Positions 1 to 12,528 of a DNA stretch of 42,377 nt are shown piece by piece. A model generated the notes under the pieces. The model saw nothing but the letters and a program-made list of their open reading frames with translations. It did not search any database and was not told where the DNA came from. Position 1 is the first letter of the stretch. The number at the start of each line of letters is the position of its first letter. The position numbers and the translations under genes were made by a program. The DNA is from Apostichopus parvimensis (lineage: Eukaryota > Echinodermata > Holothuroidea > Aspidochirotida > Stichopodidae), in assembly GCA_000934455.1 (NCBI GenBank), contig KN890203.1:20199-62575 (forward strand), written 5' to 3'.

Positions 1-2659
1 TCTGCTTCAAGCTGTGTGCAAGAGATTCAATACACAGCATGTCCTACTGTACCTCTATAAATGCTTCTTCATCAAATAAAAATCTTCATTGTCTTCATTA
101 GCAAAGCAACATGGAGCTACGGGATAGAAAACCACACTGAAACTATTTGTTAGCAATTAGCTAGATCAGGAGTGGAAAATTAAAATATATACAATTTTTA
201 TTGAGCCAATGGAACAATCTTTTACACGATATTGACAAACATGAATCATACGTCTAAAATTGATAAAACATGCAACATGTGGGGGCGCTGCCAGTCACAA
301 AATGTAGATCCAGCAGGTGGTCTCTCAAGAGGCTCTGTTAAAACATGGAAAAAGTCCTTACAGACCTCTTGTAACAAATCTTCTTTGATTTGAATACACT
401 CCACAAAGGCTGACTTAACCCTTTATACAGACAACAAGTACCAGTTCAAGTGACTTTAGAGGCAGGTCAAACCACTGGAAGATTAGGATAGGAAAAGACT
501 GAAGAAACAACCGGGATATACTATATAGATTCATGATCTCTATCTCTCCAAGTGAAACAGGAAACTTTAGCTACAGGGAAGAAGATCATGGATGTACTTT
601 CAACTTAAATGGCACCATGGCGGTCAAAAATGACCCTACCATTGGCACATTTGCGGAGGTGGCTTTTCAGTGTGTGCCACTAGTTCCCTTTAGCTTGTTC
701 ATTCTCTATGAATATGAGTTCTAGTCTTAGAGGAGCCTGTAAGATTTCAAAGAAGTATACCTAGAATAACTGTATTTGCATACAAATATGTGTCATTGTA
801 GTGTGTGGTAAAGGTGAAAGTTAGTTCTTGATATTCAATGGACAAATTGGTCAAATTGATCAACATGTTAACATTATTGTATCCTTGCATAGTTAGAGAA
901 ATTTCACGAATATACAATGAAATTCATAGAAGGCCTAATGCACGATTAATCTTACAAATACCATGTAGGTCTATCATTGCACAAATGTAGCACTCTCCGG
1001 TCTATTAAAAACTGCTTGGTCGATTCCCTGGCCCTGGTTTATCATCATCCAAAACATGTAATATACGTACGGAGCAGCTATGACTGTGTAGTATATAATG
1101 CCATGCCATTACGGGCTAGCTGTTCAGGCCAGAGATCATCAAATAACACAGAGCAGTTGCGAATAAATACAATTAACACTTGTTGCTTGCAACTTTTTTG
1201 CAGTATGTTTGTAACTCAAATGCGTTCAAATGTTACCTGTTTTGCTTAATTCGAGAATAACAGACCAAATGAGAGAACTTTATGTATTGTTTTGAAGAAC
1301 TACCCAAGGAGATCTATTTCTTTAGTGTGCAGAATTAACTGTTCGCCAGCACAGTTCTTTGCAAATCTGGGTCTGGATTTTTTTCTGCGTAGCCAACCTG
1401 TGAATTTGAGACGGCTATGAAGAGTGTATGTTCAGCTGGCATTCACCAGCCACCCCCATGTAGATGATGGAGCGGTCTATTAATCCCAATATTGTAGCGC
1501 GCATGCACACTACAATAACTATAGTTATAACCCCTCATTTATCAAGAGAACATGTATAGCACCCTGGAATTTCCAAAATTTGAAATCAAAATTATAATCA
1601 AATGTGCCATGTTCATCCTGAAACACTACATCCACGGTGTTACATGTCAAGTTATGTCATGCCTCATCCCTCACCAAGAGGAACGAAATAGTGAGATTTA
1701 AGAAAACAGACACATATTATGGTCAGATCAAAGATGAGCAATAAAGTATTCCTAGCTGGTTTTTTTCCCCCTTGTCAGCCTTTTTACTTGCTCTTAATCT
1801 CCCTTTTAGTTCCACGTTGAAAATGAAATGAAAGTGTCACTGCAGAACTAGTGTAATCAGATACGTACGAACAAATTTCTTGATATGCTTTTATAGATGA
1901 AAGATTGTAAAATGGGGTGCGCTTATGTAACACGTTTTCATTATTCTGTCCAAACTCTACATCACATTGGTTTCTTCCATGTTTCTTCACAGAGGAACGC
2001 TGTAACAAAGCTTTAGTTTGCCAATATATTCACATTTCAGACATTGCATCAAAAGACTCATGAACATGTCATAGTATTGTAACATCAAGTAACTCAATTA
2101 AAGTTTTATAAATAACTTTGAGAATTAAAATTGCCATATTTTCCAAAAATATTACCTGGCAACATACAGAAGAGAACAGCATAGCAACCATTCAGCAGCA
2201 CCAAACTTGCTAAACATATTTTAACTAATTATGGATGAATAATGACTTGCTCAAAATCAATACTCGGTAATGTCTTCCTTGCAATGCGTTTATAACATCG
2301 CTACTGAAGAGTACTGCTTCCATGTACTTTATACACTGCAGTACTGTACCTTTTTACACACGCTACACTAAAGCAATATTGGAAAATGACAATTTTTTCC
2401 TTTTCATTTCCCTTTTATTCTTTTCCTTTTTCTCCTTTTTTTTTTTTTTGTTTTTGGCTTTTCTTATTCGTATAATTTATTCCTTTTTGAAGCATTATGA
2501 TTTGTTCTACTAGAACACTTATTGACAGAATTGTAATCAAAGCATAAATAATTTGACACCACTATTCATCTTGATATTTCTCTCTCATCCTGACATAGAA
2601 TCTTCATCATCCTTGGAAGCTAATCAAGCAATAAGACCGCATCCCTAGCACAAAGGAGC

Positions 2660-2698
2660 AGAGAGAGACAGAGAGAGATGGAGAGATGGAGAGAGATT
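2660..2698. repeat. GA-rich microsatellite
   Basis: This is an impure (GA)n / GAGAGATG tract visible directly in the sequence, inside semaphorin intron 2. On the transcript strand it is a pyrimidine (TC) tract. Confidence 0.85.
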
Positions 2699-3720
2699 CG
2701 TGGACGATTGACGAGGCAGCAGCGACTTCATGTAGATACAGAATTAAGTGAAGATATGAAAAAAAGATATATACTCTGATCCTTGATGAAGAAATCTAAT
2801 CCCTGTATTTCCTTTATTAATATAGGGTAAGGATTGCCTTGGCAGTTACCTCTTCCCGTCGTGGCTTAGGCAGGTAAACTTGTCATTTCATAAAGCAAAC
2901 ATTTATTGAGTATGTATATATACACAATGGAAATCCAACCCGGCATTTGTGAGGATCCTACATAGAAGGCAACATGGCAAGTGGCTGGATTCCTAGCATT
3001 CACTTATCAATTTTATTAGAGGCATGATGCCCTAATGGCGCCTCACCTTATCCTAACAATAATCAGACACTCTCTGGTGTTTTATCATCTCCACTATCGC
3101 TAACACCGAGTGTGATCCTAACAACCGAGGGGGAACCTGACAGCTAATTGGATTCAATTACACAATGTACATATCTTCTCCATTGTTTGTTGCCAAAAGT
3201 TCTTGACTTTCATCGAGGTCATAATTGGATTTCTTGGATGTCTTACTAATTTGAAATATTTTGTGTTGTTAGGTAGTTTGACCTATACTGCTGTGGGTAT
3301 AACAACACTCACACTTGTAAATCCAAGCTCCCAATTACGACCTCCCTATTACGACCTCCCCCGTTCCCATCCCCTTCTCCTTCCTTAAATTAACTGTTTC
3401 TCCACAGCATCTGGATTGTATCCATGCTTTACAGAGTAGAGATAATCCTGTCCATTTGCAAATTTCAAACACTGACTGATTCATCTTCGTCGTAATAATT
3501 GCCTAATGAAAAGTATCACCTGCATTTTTGAAAACTGTACCGGTGGGATCCAGTTTGTAATCGTATAGCAAGGCCCCATGTCAGACAGCTGCAAACTTGC
3601 AGGGGACTATTTAATACTGGACATACAGTATCCTCAAACAGCAAAGCATTTCCAACAATACTATCTACTCACTGAGCAATAAACCCACAAGTTAATTGGC
3701 CATGGTAATAACATGTAGAT

Positions 3721-3772
3721 TTAATAAGAAATATTAATAAGAAATTATTAATAAGAAATTATTAATAAGAGA
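3721..3772. repeat. 14-bp tandem repeat
   Basis: There are about 3.7 copies of the unit TTAATAAGAAATTA, starting at 3721, 3734, 3748 and 3762. The first copy is one base shorter and the last is cut at AAGAGA. It is an AT-rich short tandem repeat in intronic DNA with no sign of function. Confidence 0.9.
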
Positions 3773-4196
3773 TGTGGAAAGTTGCTATTCAAAATTGTTA
3801 ACAATAAGCATCAATAGAAGAGGAGTTTGGGGGTGAGGTGATCGAAGATACCTGAAAGTTGCCAAACATCAACATTTGGCCAGCCTGCCTATCATTCTCC
3901 ATTAATCAAATCTGTCAACTTCACCAACTTAAGAGGCCTACATAAACGCCTACCATTTTCCGTGCACACAGATGAACGTTACATGATCTCCTCATATTTG
4001 GGTGTAATGACAGATATCCCGGGTCCCTTAAGAGAGACAGGGACCCTGGGCGAGTACCAAGGACTGCAACTGATCCATGTTAAACTACTTAAAGGATAGA
4101 GTGATTTCTTAATAGGTCATGAGTCAACAGATGGAATGTTACAATCTCAGCCGAGAGGCAAAATACGGACAAATAATATTTTAATATTATTTAGTG

Positions 4197-4490
4197 CACA
4201 TTCTTCACAGCTGGAAAACAACGTAAGGAGGATCTAGCAGATTATCAAGCTTCAGATTTTACCACTAAAAATATGCTAAAATGATTTGGATCTATAGGTA
4301 TACATCTTGTAGAATCAAAGAGTGCTGATAGAGAATAAAATTTGTACACTACTTCTGTTAACTTCATGTGCTTTATACCGACACATTTTTTACAGCTAGA
4401 TAACAATAGGATTACAAATCTAGCAGATTATCGAGCTTCAATTCTTACCACCAAAATATGCTAAAAAGATCAAGAATGATGGATATTCAG
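4197..4490. repeat. Diverged tandem duplication, period about 186 bp
   Basis: Copy 1 (about 4197-4300) and copy 2 (about 4382-4490) share, in the same order, CACATTcTTcACAGCT, CTAGCAGATTATC, AGCTTCA, TTACCAC and ATATGCTAAAA. CTAGCAGATTATC starts at 4234 and 4420. No reading frame stays open across both copies, so this looks like a decayed local duplication rather than duplicated exons. Confidence 0.75.
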
Positions 4491-6163
4491 GTATCAAATT
4501 AGCACACTACATCAGTTAAACCTTAGGGCAGCTTCTCTGATAGCTATGATCATCATTGGTCTAACATGAAATTCACTTACTGTGTTTGTGACTATAAAAC
4601 ATCCCAGAAACTTCCCAGTGTGCTCTGGGTACTTGAAATAAATCTTGAATGAGTTCTTTTTGTCGAACGGAAGTTTGGGTGCAATACAGATGTGTGATGG
4701 TGTTTCATGGTAAAGGTTTCACTCATTGGTTTCAGTCTTTTTTTTTCTATTTAATTCTATTTAAAACATCTGATTAGGTGCCATTCCCAAAACTTTTGAC
4801 AAAACATATCAAACAGCATGAAAGTTTGTTTGCACTTAAATAGTGCCGGTAGAGGATATGAAATACAGACAAGAACATCCAACTGATACTGTAAATGTGT
4901 TGAACTCAAAGTCATCCATTACTTCCATATTTATACTAATCAACCTGGAAGAAAAGCAGAGTCAAGTTTGACAAGTCTGTGAACGAACAGTTGAAAAGTT
5001 CACTCAAAATATGATCACAATTCACTAACCGAATTAACCTGCTTTTACAGCAGTGAGTCGAGTCGAGAACAAGGTTCAGTAGGGACAAACTGCAGTTCTT
5101 AAAATAATTGTTGAAAGCATTGTCAACTCCACTGTCAGTATGATGGTGCAAGCAACAGGACAAATCATTTCATGTGTTCACAGAAATATCAGGAAAGAAG
5201 TTTTTAAGAACATTTAATCTGCTACAAACTGCAATTTGAGACAATGATCGCTAGTATTCTTTTCATTAAAGGAAATAAAAAAGCTAAAGATATCACAAAA
5301 TTGAAAAATTTCCAAAGCCACGGACAATCTTGTAAACCGGAATTAAAACCCCCTCTCAGCCGTCTAGCAGCTAACAAGGTGAGTTTGAGAAAGTTCAAGC
5401 CTCTTTTGGTATGTATTAACATCCTTCAGTTTGTAGAGGCCAAGGGAGAATGCCTTAGAAAATCCCTCAACGTCCTTGATTTTTGCACAGCTATTAGATG
5501 ATTAAAGTTTTAATGTTACTAGTAAAGGAGAGATCATGTGGAAAGGTTGTAAAAAGGTGGCCAAAGAAATCCTCAAAGAATCTTTGACAGATTGTATTTT
5601 AGTTATAAGCCTACCATAAAAGCAAGCTTGAAGAGCCTTTTGTCTTAATTTGTTTGTATTCCCATTTTAAGTAGCATTTAAATTGAAGAATGTCTCTTTG
5701 GAGAAACAACAATTGAGTGTCAATATATCATAATGCATAGAAATGCAAGTGAAAAAACAGAAGTGTAGGTAATGTTTATTGATACATATGTAGCCAAATA
5801 TTTTCAAAAATGTTTACACTTACAATGTCTGAAATACACCATTAGGCCAAGGTTATGAAGAAGTCATGTTATCCCTTCACCCTTCCTCCCCCACATGTAT
5901 TTTTAATATTAAATCCATCACTTGATAAAACATTCACCATGATCTTGGAGGTCAGTGTCAAAGGTTACCAGATAGGGTATGTTGTGAGGTGACAGGTATG
6001 TAAGGAAAGTAAATAGAACATTAAAATGAAGTCATATTCATTTCTACTTTGTCTTGTAACTGGTCAACTCAATTGGCAATGACCATCTCATTATGCACAT
6101 TTGAAACATGCATCAGCATATTTGGAATTTTCATCCTTCTCTCCCTTCTTCCCCCACCCACAA

Positions 6164-6179
6164 CCCCCCCCCCCCCCCC
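6164..6179. repeat. Poly-C tract (16 nt)
   Basis: This is an uninterrupted run of 16 C within a longer C-rich stretch (6135-6180). On the transcribed strand it is a G16 run in semaphorin intron 2. Similar C or G runs occur near 11757-11782, 13709-13740, 15291-15300, 19403-19414, 21447-21456, 32120-32135, 33503-33518 and 37509-37517. They appear to be a general habit of this genome. Confidence 0.9.
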
Positions 6180-6500
6180 ACGCGATGCAACCTAGAAATT
6201 GGCAGGGAGGGGATTTCAAGATTCTTAAAGAAGTCAGATAACAACAGCACTCTTAAATTTAACCATTACATGTACATTCAATCTATATCTACCTATCACA
6301 TACAGCTGCTTGCCTAACCAGCTTAAGAGTATCACTCGTAAGAAAATATATGTACTGTACACATGCATATACCTCAGTGAAAGTAAAAATCTATCAGTAA
6401 CATTGACGAATCATTACATCATATGGGAATGAAGAGTCACAATGGGCTATAAATGAAGACTTTTATGATACAAGATTAATGGGTTATGGATGGTACTTTC

Positions 6501-6528
6501 AAACCTTCAAAGCTTTCATTGAAGGTTT
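6501..6528. repeat. Short perfect hairpin (10-bp stem, 8-nt loop)
   Basis: AAACCTTCAA at 6501-6510 is the exact reverse complement of TTGAAGGTTT at 6519-6528, leaving an 8-nt loop. A similar 10-bp stem, TGAAGGTTTT / AAAACCTTCA with a 24-nt loop, lies at 35762-35805. The two share the core GAAGGTTT, so they may be remnants of one family. Both are too short to call a microRNA precursor. Confidence 0.6.
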
Positions 6529-9500
6529 TCTTAATCCTTATAAAGTTCAGAGAGATATATCAGAGAGAAATAAGAACTACACTTGTCTGTGTACATACAT
6601 ACTTCTAATTCAATATTAGCTTTCAAGAGCTGTATCTTAAATTGGATGCTTATCTTCATAAATACTAATTTATTCCATCGCTGTAAATCTCGGCAATCTC
6701 GAGCGAATCTGTAATGTTTATTAAAAGGGATGCAATCGCCAATTTATTTGGAATTAAATCGCTTCTAGCTTGAGGTAATATGAATATTGACTACAGAGTC
6801 GTGATAGTTTATGTACAGTACCGTATATTTAGCAGCTACTTGAAGATTCATCTATATAGAAGTCAGGTTAAAAACTTAAAATTTATTCAACAGTAATCTG
6901 CTCACCTTGGCAAAATAAATGTTACACTATAAACCTATACTGTAAAACCCTTTTATACTTTATTTTGTTATAATCACTGTATTGCATATTAAGGTTTCAT
7001 TCTTCAACTGTGAATTGTGACATTTTGAAACTTTTCTCTCTGTGCTTCTTGTAGGAATATCCAATGTACACTCTTGATCCACGGAACCCATCTCTACTTT
7101 TCCCTACATCCACCCACCCCCACCCATCCCTCCCCCTCAGTTGTTGAAAATCTGATACCAGATGGCAGAGTTGCCAACAGTTACCAATCAAAAAGATGGC
7201 TAGCTGTCAAAATAATTCAAAGTGACGATTGCCAAAAGCTCTTAGAAAGTATTTCCCCAAGAGTTTTGCCAATTGCTATAAATGAATTTACAAGCCATAA
7301 ACTGCCCTTGACAACTGGTGAAGTTTTTATCTTCAATTAGTTTAACAGCATTTTGCATGTGATAAAGCCAGGTGGTAATACAATCAAAATTTAACATTGA
7401 AGAAATTATATAGCTTGCCTTTTCCAAACTCTTGTGGTATATTGATCGAATATCGAAATACCATAAAACTCAGAAAATGTCACGTTTGTTTGGCCTCGTA
7501 CGAAAGTAAACCACTTGAGAGGCTTGATTCTGTATAATTACACGGCCATTGGCCATATCACAACTCTCAAGGGCTATGGGTTTACTGATGGTCCCTAATT
7601 GAACAGTTGTTGTTGTTATCAATCCAAACCAAGTAAAACTTTCCATTTCCTTTCAATTTTGATTCATTTGACAACTTTTACAAGTGACGTCAAAGGCAAC
7701 CACTACCAATTATCTTGATTTTTAACATCCTCTTCCCTCCCGACACCCTCTCCCAACACCCTCACCAACAACCCCCTGGCCCATCCCACATACCTTCAAC
7801 CTCTCCCAAAATGTGAACGTGTGCAGTTGTACCTGTCTGTGGAAGACAGGTTGACCACAGAAATTGTAAAAGTCTTTGTACAAAAGCACTTCTCTAGATA
7901 CCAAAGTGTACTATTTTGTTTGTTTGTTGTAGCTATAGAAGAACTTGCCCTTAGGCAAACTTGTTTAGAATTTTTTTTTCGGGGTATTATCTTTTATTTA
8001 ATCTCACACAGATATTTCTGAACCAAACAAGATTTTTTTTTTATCAAAGTCACCACTAATGAAACACCAATAGGAAAAGCTGCATGTACTGTAATGGCAA
8101 ATTACATGATACGTGTATAAGCAAGCAAATAAATAAACTGCAGAACCTGCTATATACAGACCCTATGGCTTGCATAAGCAAGATTAAATCTTTGTGAAAC
8201 TATCGCATATTTGCAGTTTTGCGGTTTATTGGAGATAGTTAATGCTTTGGTTGACAAGGAATACATCAAGCATGCAATATATATTTAAGTTACTGTCTGA
8301 GGTATGTGTATGATTTAACAAAAACCTACATGCACTCTGACTTTGCTATACAGTAAATCAAATAGCAGTACTGTATGCACTAAGTGGTCACTTCTATAGA
8401 TGTGAAGGCAAAATGTTGCTTTAAATCGAACCCAAACAAATTCTGTTTTGGTAAACAGATACTGTATTTTTAAGATGATGCTAGATCACATCAAACGAAG
8501 GGCCATAGCACTGCTTTTAGCTACTCTTCAATGTATTGCTTGTGGAGTATATTTTATAAACAGATATCTTCTTGCAATCCGAATTTATCTACATCTTTTA
8601 TTGATAGAAAGGTTTGAAAATGGTAACTCTGTGCATCTAACACCCTACAATCCCCGATTGCAGATGACTAGAACCCACTTTCTGAAAGTCAAAGTTTATT
8701 TCCTCCTTGCCATACAGATATCTAGCAGCTAGCTACAAAGGCATCATATTTTCATCTACTCCAAGCATTTGCTAAAACACGAAGTCAACTCTTTCCGGTA
8801 TTGTTTTCTCTGTTTAGTGCACGGATTGCATTTAGGAGGTGAAAAAAGGTGTGTCATTGAGTGTAAATGTCAAAGTTCTTTGATACTACACCAGTCAAGG
8901 TTAAGCAAATCTCACAACTGTACTCTTTAAGAAATGCCTTCAGGCCATATAAAAGGCAGGTAGAATATCAGTTAAATACACTTTGAATTTTTGTAATAAG
9001 TTAACAACTGTTTTGGCAAGTTTGAAAGCTTTGTAACAGTCGCAAAAGTTGTGAAGAGAGGAAGAGGAATACAATGGACTGAGACGAAAGTATATAAAGC
9101 AAATAAATTCAAATTAGTTTATTGAAGGATGTTAATTATGTTAAGAATGTTCTGGAAAAGGGGCTTGTCATAAAATATCTCTGGTCAGGCCTTGACGAGT
9201 ATGAAGGCTTTTGTTGCCAACCTTCCAACATTAAATAAACCAACATTTTTCAACACTATACAGTGAATTAGACTAATGGTAATCCCTTGCACAATTGGAG
9301 ACTGACAAGGTCATATACGTTTAGAAGCATACATTCTTGCCACCACATTTCAATGTACTGATAAAGAATAGGGTGGTTTTGGGCAGAGCAATTCCAGAAC
9401 TTACCTGATTTGGTAATTAAAATCAACATACTTACCTGTCTCCACACAACACATACAATAGTATACTGTGCAATAAAGTGGGAAAACCACTTGAAATGGA

Positions 9501-9937
9501 CATACCCAAAAAGGAAATGATACTTATCCGGAGGCTGACGAGCAGTTCTCTCCTGAATTTCTGACTTGCAAAATACGGAAGAATGGTTGCCAACAGCCAA
9601 GATACATGAAGATCTTGACAGCTCTTTAACAGAGTACACAACTAGACACCTTAGTTGGAAGATGAGAAGCCTGCAGGTTGACCAGATATCCTGGCAAGTA
9701 TGTCTCAAAAGGTTCCCAGATTACTCTAGACTCACTAAAGTGAGTTGTGAGCAGACAGTAAAGTGAGGAAGCAAAGCAAATAGGGAGATTTTGAGATGAC
9801 ATCGATACAAAACTCCTTCCTCCCTCATATACTATAAATGTTTACACCCTCCTACCACCACCACATTTCATAATGTGGAAAAAACTGATGGGAAGAGAAA
9901 GGAAGATTACAGGAAGGCATCAGCAAAACCCATTATT

Positions 9938-10135
9938 CTTCCCTTCCTCCACACCTTCTCTCCACCCAATCCCTCATACCTTCCCTCCACCCCTTCCTCC
10001 AGACCCTCCCTCCACCCCTTCCTCCACACCCTCCCTCCACCCCTACATCCACACCCTCCCTCCACCCCTTCCTCCACACCCTCCCTCCACCCCTACATCC
10101 ACACCCTCCCTCCACCCCTTCCTCCACCCTCCCTA
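9938..10135. repeat. 25-bp minisatellite with 50-bp higher-order unit
   Basis: The C-rich unit begins CCCTCCCTCC and recurs at 10004, 10029, 10054, 10079 and 10104, exactly 25 bp apart. A variant copy is at 9979 and degenerate copies extend to about 9938. Alternate units differ (TTCCTC versus TACATC, the latter at 10044 and 10094), giving a 50-bp higher-order period. In the semaphorin pre-mRNA the array reads as GGAGGG/GTGGAGG purine repeats. These begin about 25 nt after the exon 2 5' splice site. The proline-rich frames on the plus strand and glycine-rich frames on the minus strand are by-products of the repeat. Confidence 0.93.
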
Positions 10136-10159
10136 GCTCATGTCATGTGCTGTACTTAC

Positions 10160-10262
10160 TTTGCACCAACGATAATTTGGTTATTTTCTTCATCGATCAC
10201 TATCTGCGAATAGTCTGTGGTATCTGGTCTACTATATTCCCCTAGACCATGTCTTTTTAAAT
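10160..10262 (-). CDS. sema5: Semaphorin coding exon 2, start of sema domain
   Basis: This 103-nt internal exon encodes residues 48-81 plus two bases of the next codon. The key segment DYSQIVIDEENNQIIVGA matches the conserved opening strand of the sema domain (pattern D[FY]SQ-x-x-x-D-x6-[LI]-x-VGA[RK]N). Semaphorins are secreted or membrane-anchored guidance cues whose seven-bladed propeller binds plexin receptors. The acceptor is strong: a CTGAC branch-point candidate about 44 nt upstream, then a long TTTTTCTTTTTC tract and CACACAG|AT. The donor is AAA|GTAAGT. The exon joins exon 1 in frame (GAA G|AT, giving E-D) and leaves phase 2, as expected for the split Lys/Arg before the conserved Asn. 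The residues VIAYEDL just before fit class 5 semaphorins best. The family is secure and the class is probable. A G-rich minisatellite starts only about 25 nt into the following intron. Confidence 0.92.
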
Positions 10263-12512
10263 CTGTGTGAATAGAAAGAAAAAGAAAAATATAAAACTTC
10301 AAGCAGTCAGCTTACGCAAGGCCAACTTGCAAACTACAATCAGGGAGTATGGCAAAACGATAGATACAAAACATAGATTGAGTGAAGGTGCAAAGGAGGA
10401 AGGAAAATCTTCAAGCATGAAAAAACATGGCATTATAAAAAGATCTTAATATTAGACTTCTAGAGAAAAATTTGTTCCATTGGCTAGAAAGTCCAAAAAC
10501 ACGATTACATAAGAATGTAATATGTGAAAGATAATGTCAGATGAAAAATTATGTGAAATTTCAAGTAGCTAAACTTCTGAAATAGTAGATTCTGAAGGAA
10601 AACTGGGCAGTGTACCGGAAGAAGGAGACACAAGGCGCAAAGCTACAAGTTTCCAGCATGAAGTTTAGTTAGATAGCAAAAACAATTTGCTAGAGAGTCA
10701 ATTTATGGTCACTAATTCTCAGATTTCAACAAGCACTTTTACTGCCAGCGTCAAATAATTACTTTGCCTCATTGAGACATTAAATTGTCTAAGTGAATAA
10801 TCTGCAATGTACAGTATATATGAATCAGAACCACAAGGAAATTTGTACTTTTGAAGAATTTTAGCAATTTTTAACAGGCTAAAATTTGTGGTCAGTACTG
10901 TAACCTTTAAGGCAGTGCTATTCCATTGATGGCAATAATGAATTACTAATTAGTCAAATATGTAGGAATTGTGTTTAGATTTGCTGTGATTATTATAACC
11001 AATCAAATGTTGAGAATCAACTGGAATGTATTAATTTGTATACTCTAATTTAGCTTTGTTTTTGGAGACACCTTAAAAGTAGTTTCATCATTTGCTATCT
11101 AATTTTGAGTAATACTCTGTGAGTTTGGTAAAATTTGTCGATTAAATGTCCATATCAATACCAAACATATCTAATACCTGTAGGCCTATGCAATACTCTA
11201 GCATTGTGACAAAAATGACACCAGTCTTAACAGCTTTCTTACAAGATTTTATGCTGTGAGCCATTCCTAATCCTAGAAGCCTTTCTTTCCTCCAAACATT
11301 GTTAGCCTCTGCAAACACATTTCGTTTGGAGAGTTCATGTGAAATCAGACACGATCAAAGTCGGGCTTTATTTGATGCCGATCTGATGAGAGTATAGAAG
11401 ATTATGGGTCCTTTTGTCAGTTCTTCCTTTCATTACTGGCATTATCATTATCATATATGCTCTCTATTCTACATCACACTCTTGCTATCAACATGTGATA
11501 CCTGTTACCTGTATCACTCACAGGTAAGTGATAACTTTCACAAATTTTAACACTCACTTAATAACTTGACCCCTCAGTTTCAGGGATCAAGGCATGTCAA
11601 CCTACAAAGGAAAGGTGTACTGGAAGACACCATGCATGTGTGTCACAAGTTAACTTGTAGAAGCTACCCAAGAAGAACAGGAAGGTGGACACGATGGAGC
11701 CTGCTGGGTTGAGTACGGGGTACCCTTTCAAACAGGGATAAAGGGGAACTTCCTCATCTCCCCCTCCCTCCCCCCCCCCTCTTCTGTCACTATTGAACTG
11801 AATAAATGGTACAATTGAGGGCTGATATTGCACTCTGCTATGATGCTATCGAACAAAAGATTTCTCACAAATATTTTACAGCAATTGCACACCATCAAAT
11901 AAGTTGCTAAATATGAACTTTCAAAGTGAAAAAAAAGAACAGTGAACTGTTCACTCGCAAAATCTCCGACTGGCACAAATTTGTTAACTTGCTAGTAACG
12001 TCAATCAAATGCATTTTCACAGTTCTCATGATGATACACTTGTGCCTGTAGGGTTCTTCATATGACATATATTTATACCTCTGACCTTCTGGTCTTAGCT
12101 TCCCTTTGAAAACTTCACACTTATGTCAATAAAAATCACTCCATATTTTCCTACTAATTGGTAACTTTCCTCAATAGAAATGAAAGGATGAATAAAAAAA
12201 AAAATTGAAAAAACAATCTTTACAGATAAAATTTTGTCTGACTTGGCAGAAAGAAAAAATTCTTGGACAAAAGTTACCCTACGGCACATATTATTTAACC
12301 AGTTTTGGGCAGGTGCCATTTGGAGAGAAAAAATTCTGAATTTTTAGGAATCTCAGGACTGGTAAATGGTCTTAAAGATGCATTGTACGTAAACAAAACA
12401 TCAAGACAAATCAATTGGAATGAAATCTCCTTGAGGGGACATCAAATATTGTGGTGCATCCTCAAACGTGTGAACTCGTACAATGGGAGGGCAAATTCCA
12501 AATCCTTTCATC

Positions 12513-12528
12513 AGCAGAAATTTCTGCT
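12513..12528. repeat. Perfect 16-bp palindrome
   Basis: AGCAGAAATTTCTGCT is exactly self-complementary. It sits in intron 1 with no recognised site function. It may be chance in AT-rich DNA. Confidence 0.6.

Larger units (their letters stand above)
1..9937 (-). other. Semaphorin intron 2 (partial), no exon recognised
   Basis: This stretch follows the exon 2 donor in transcript order. I scanned the minus strand for the expected continuation of the sema domain (an N-[YF]-L-F-R-L type start, then a Cys/YIRV segment) and saw none. Intron 2 therefore appears to exceed 10 kb. It holds only AT-rich non-coding sequence with simple tracts: a T/C tract near 2395-2460, a GA-rich tract at 2660-2698, a 14-bp tandem repeat at 3721-3772, a local tandem duplication at 4197-4490, a 16-nt poly-C run at 6164-6179 and C-rich stretches near 7088-7140 and 7727-7790. 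All reading frames here are short and unconvincing. An exon with weak conservation could have been missed. Confidence 0.6.

Noticed and set aside
5244-5501. 85-codon plus-strand lysine-rich frame with an AAG|GTGAGT site at 5377
   Set aside because: No recognised family, an overlapping frame on the other strand, and no supporting acceptor; probably chance.
9268-9708. 146-codon minus-strand frame with a CAG|GTAAGT donor at 9435, tested as semaphorin exon 3
   Set aside because: The phase from exon 2 gives a stop soon after the nearest acceptor, and no sema-domain motif is present. The open frame alone is not enough.
9873-10213. Proline-rich (plus) and glycine-rich (minus) frames
   Set aside because: They are translations of the 25-bp minisatellite; the period 25 is not a multiple of three and all frames stay open.
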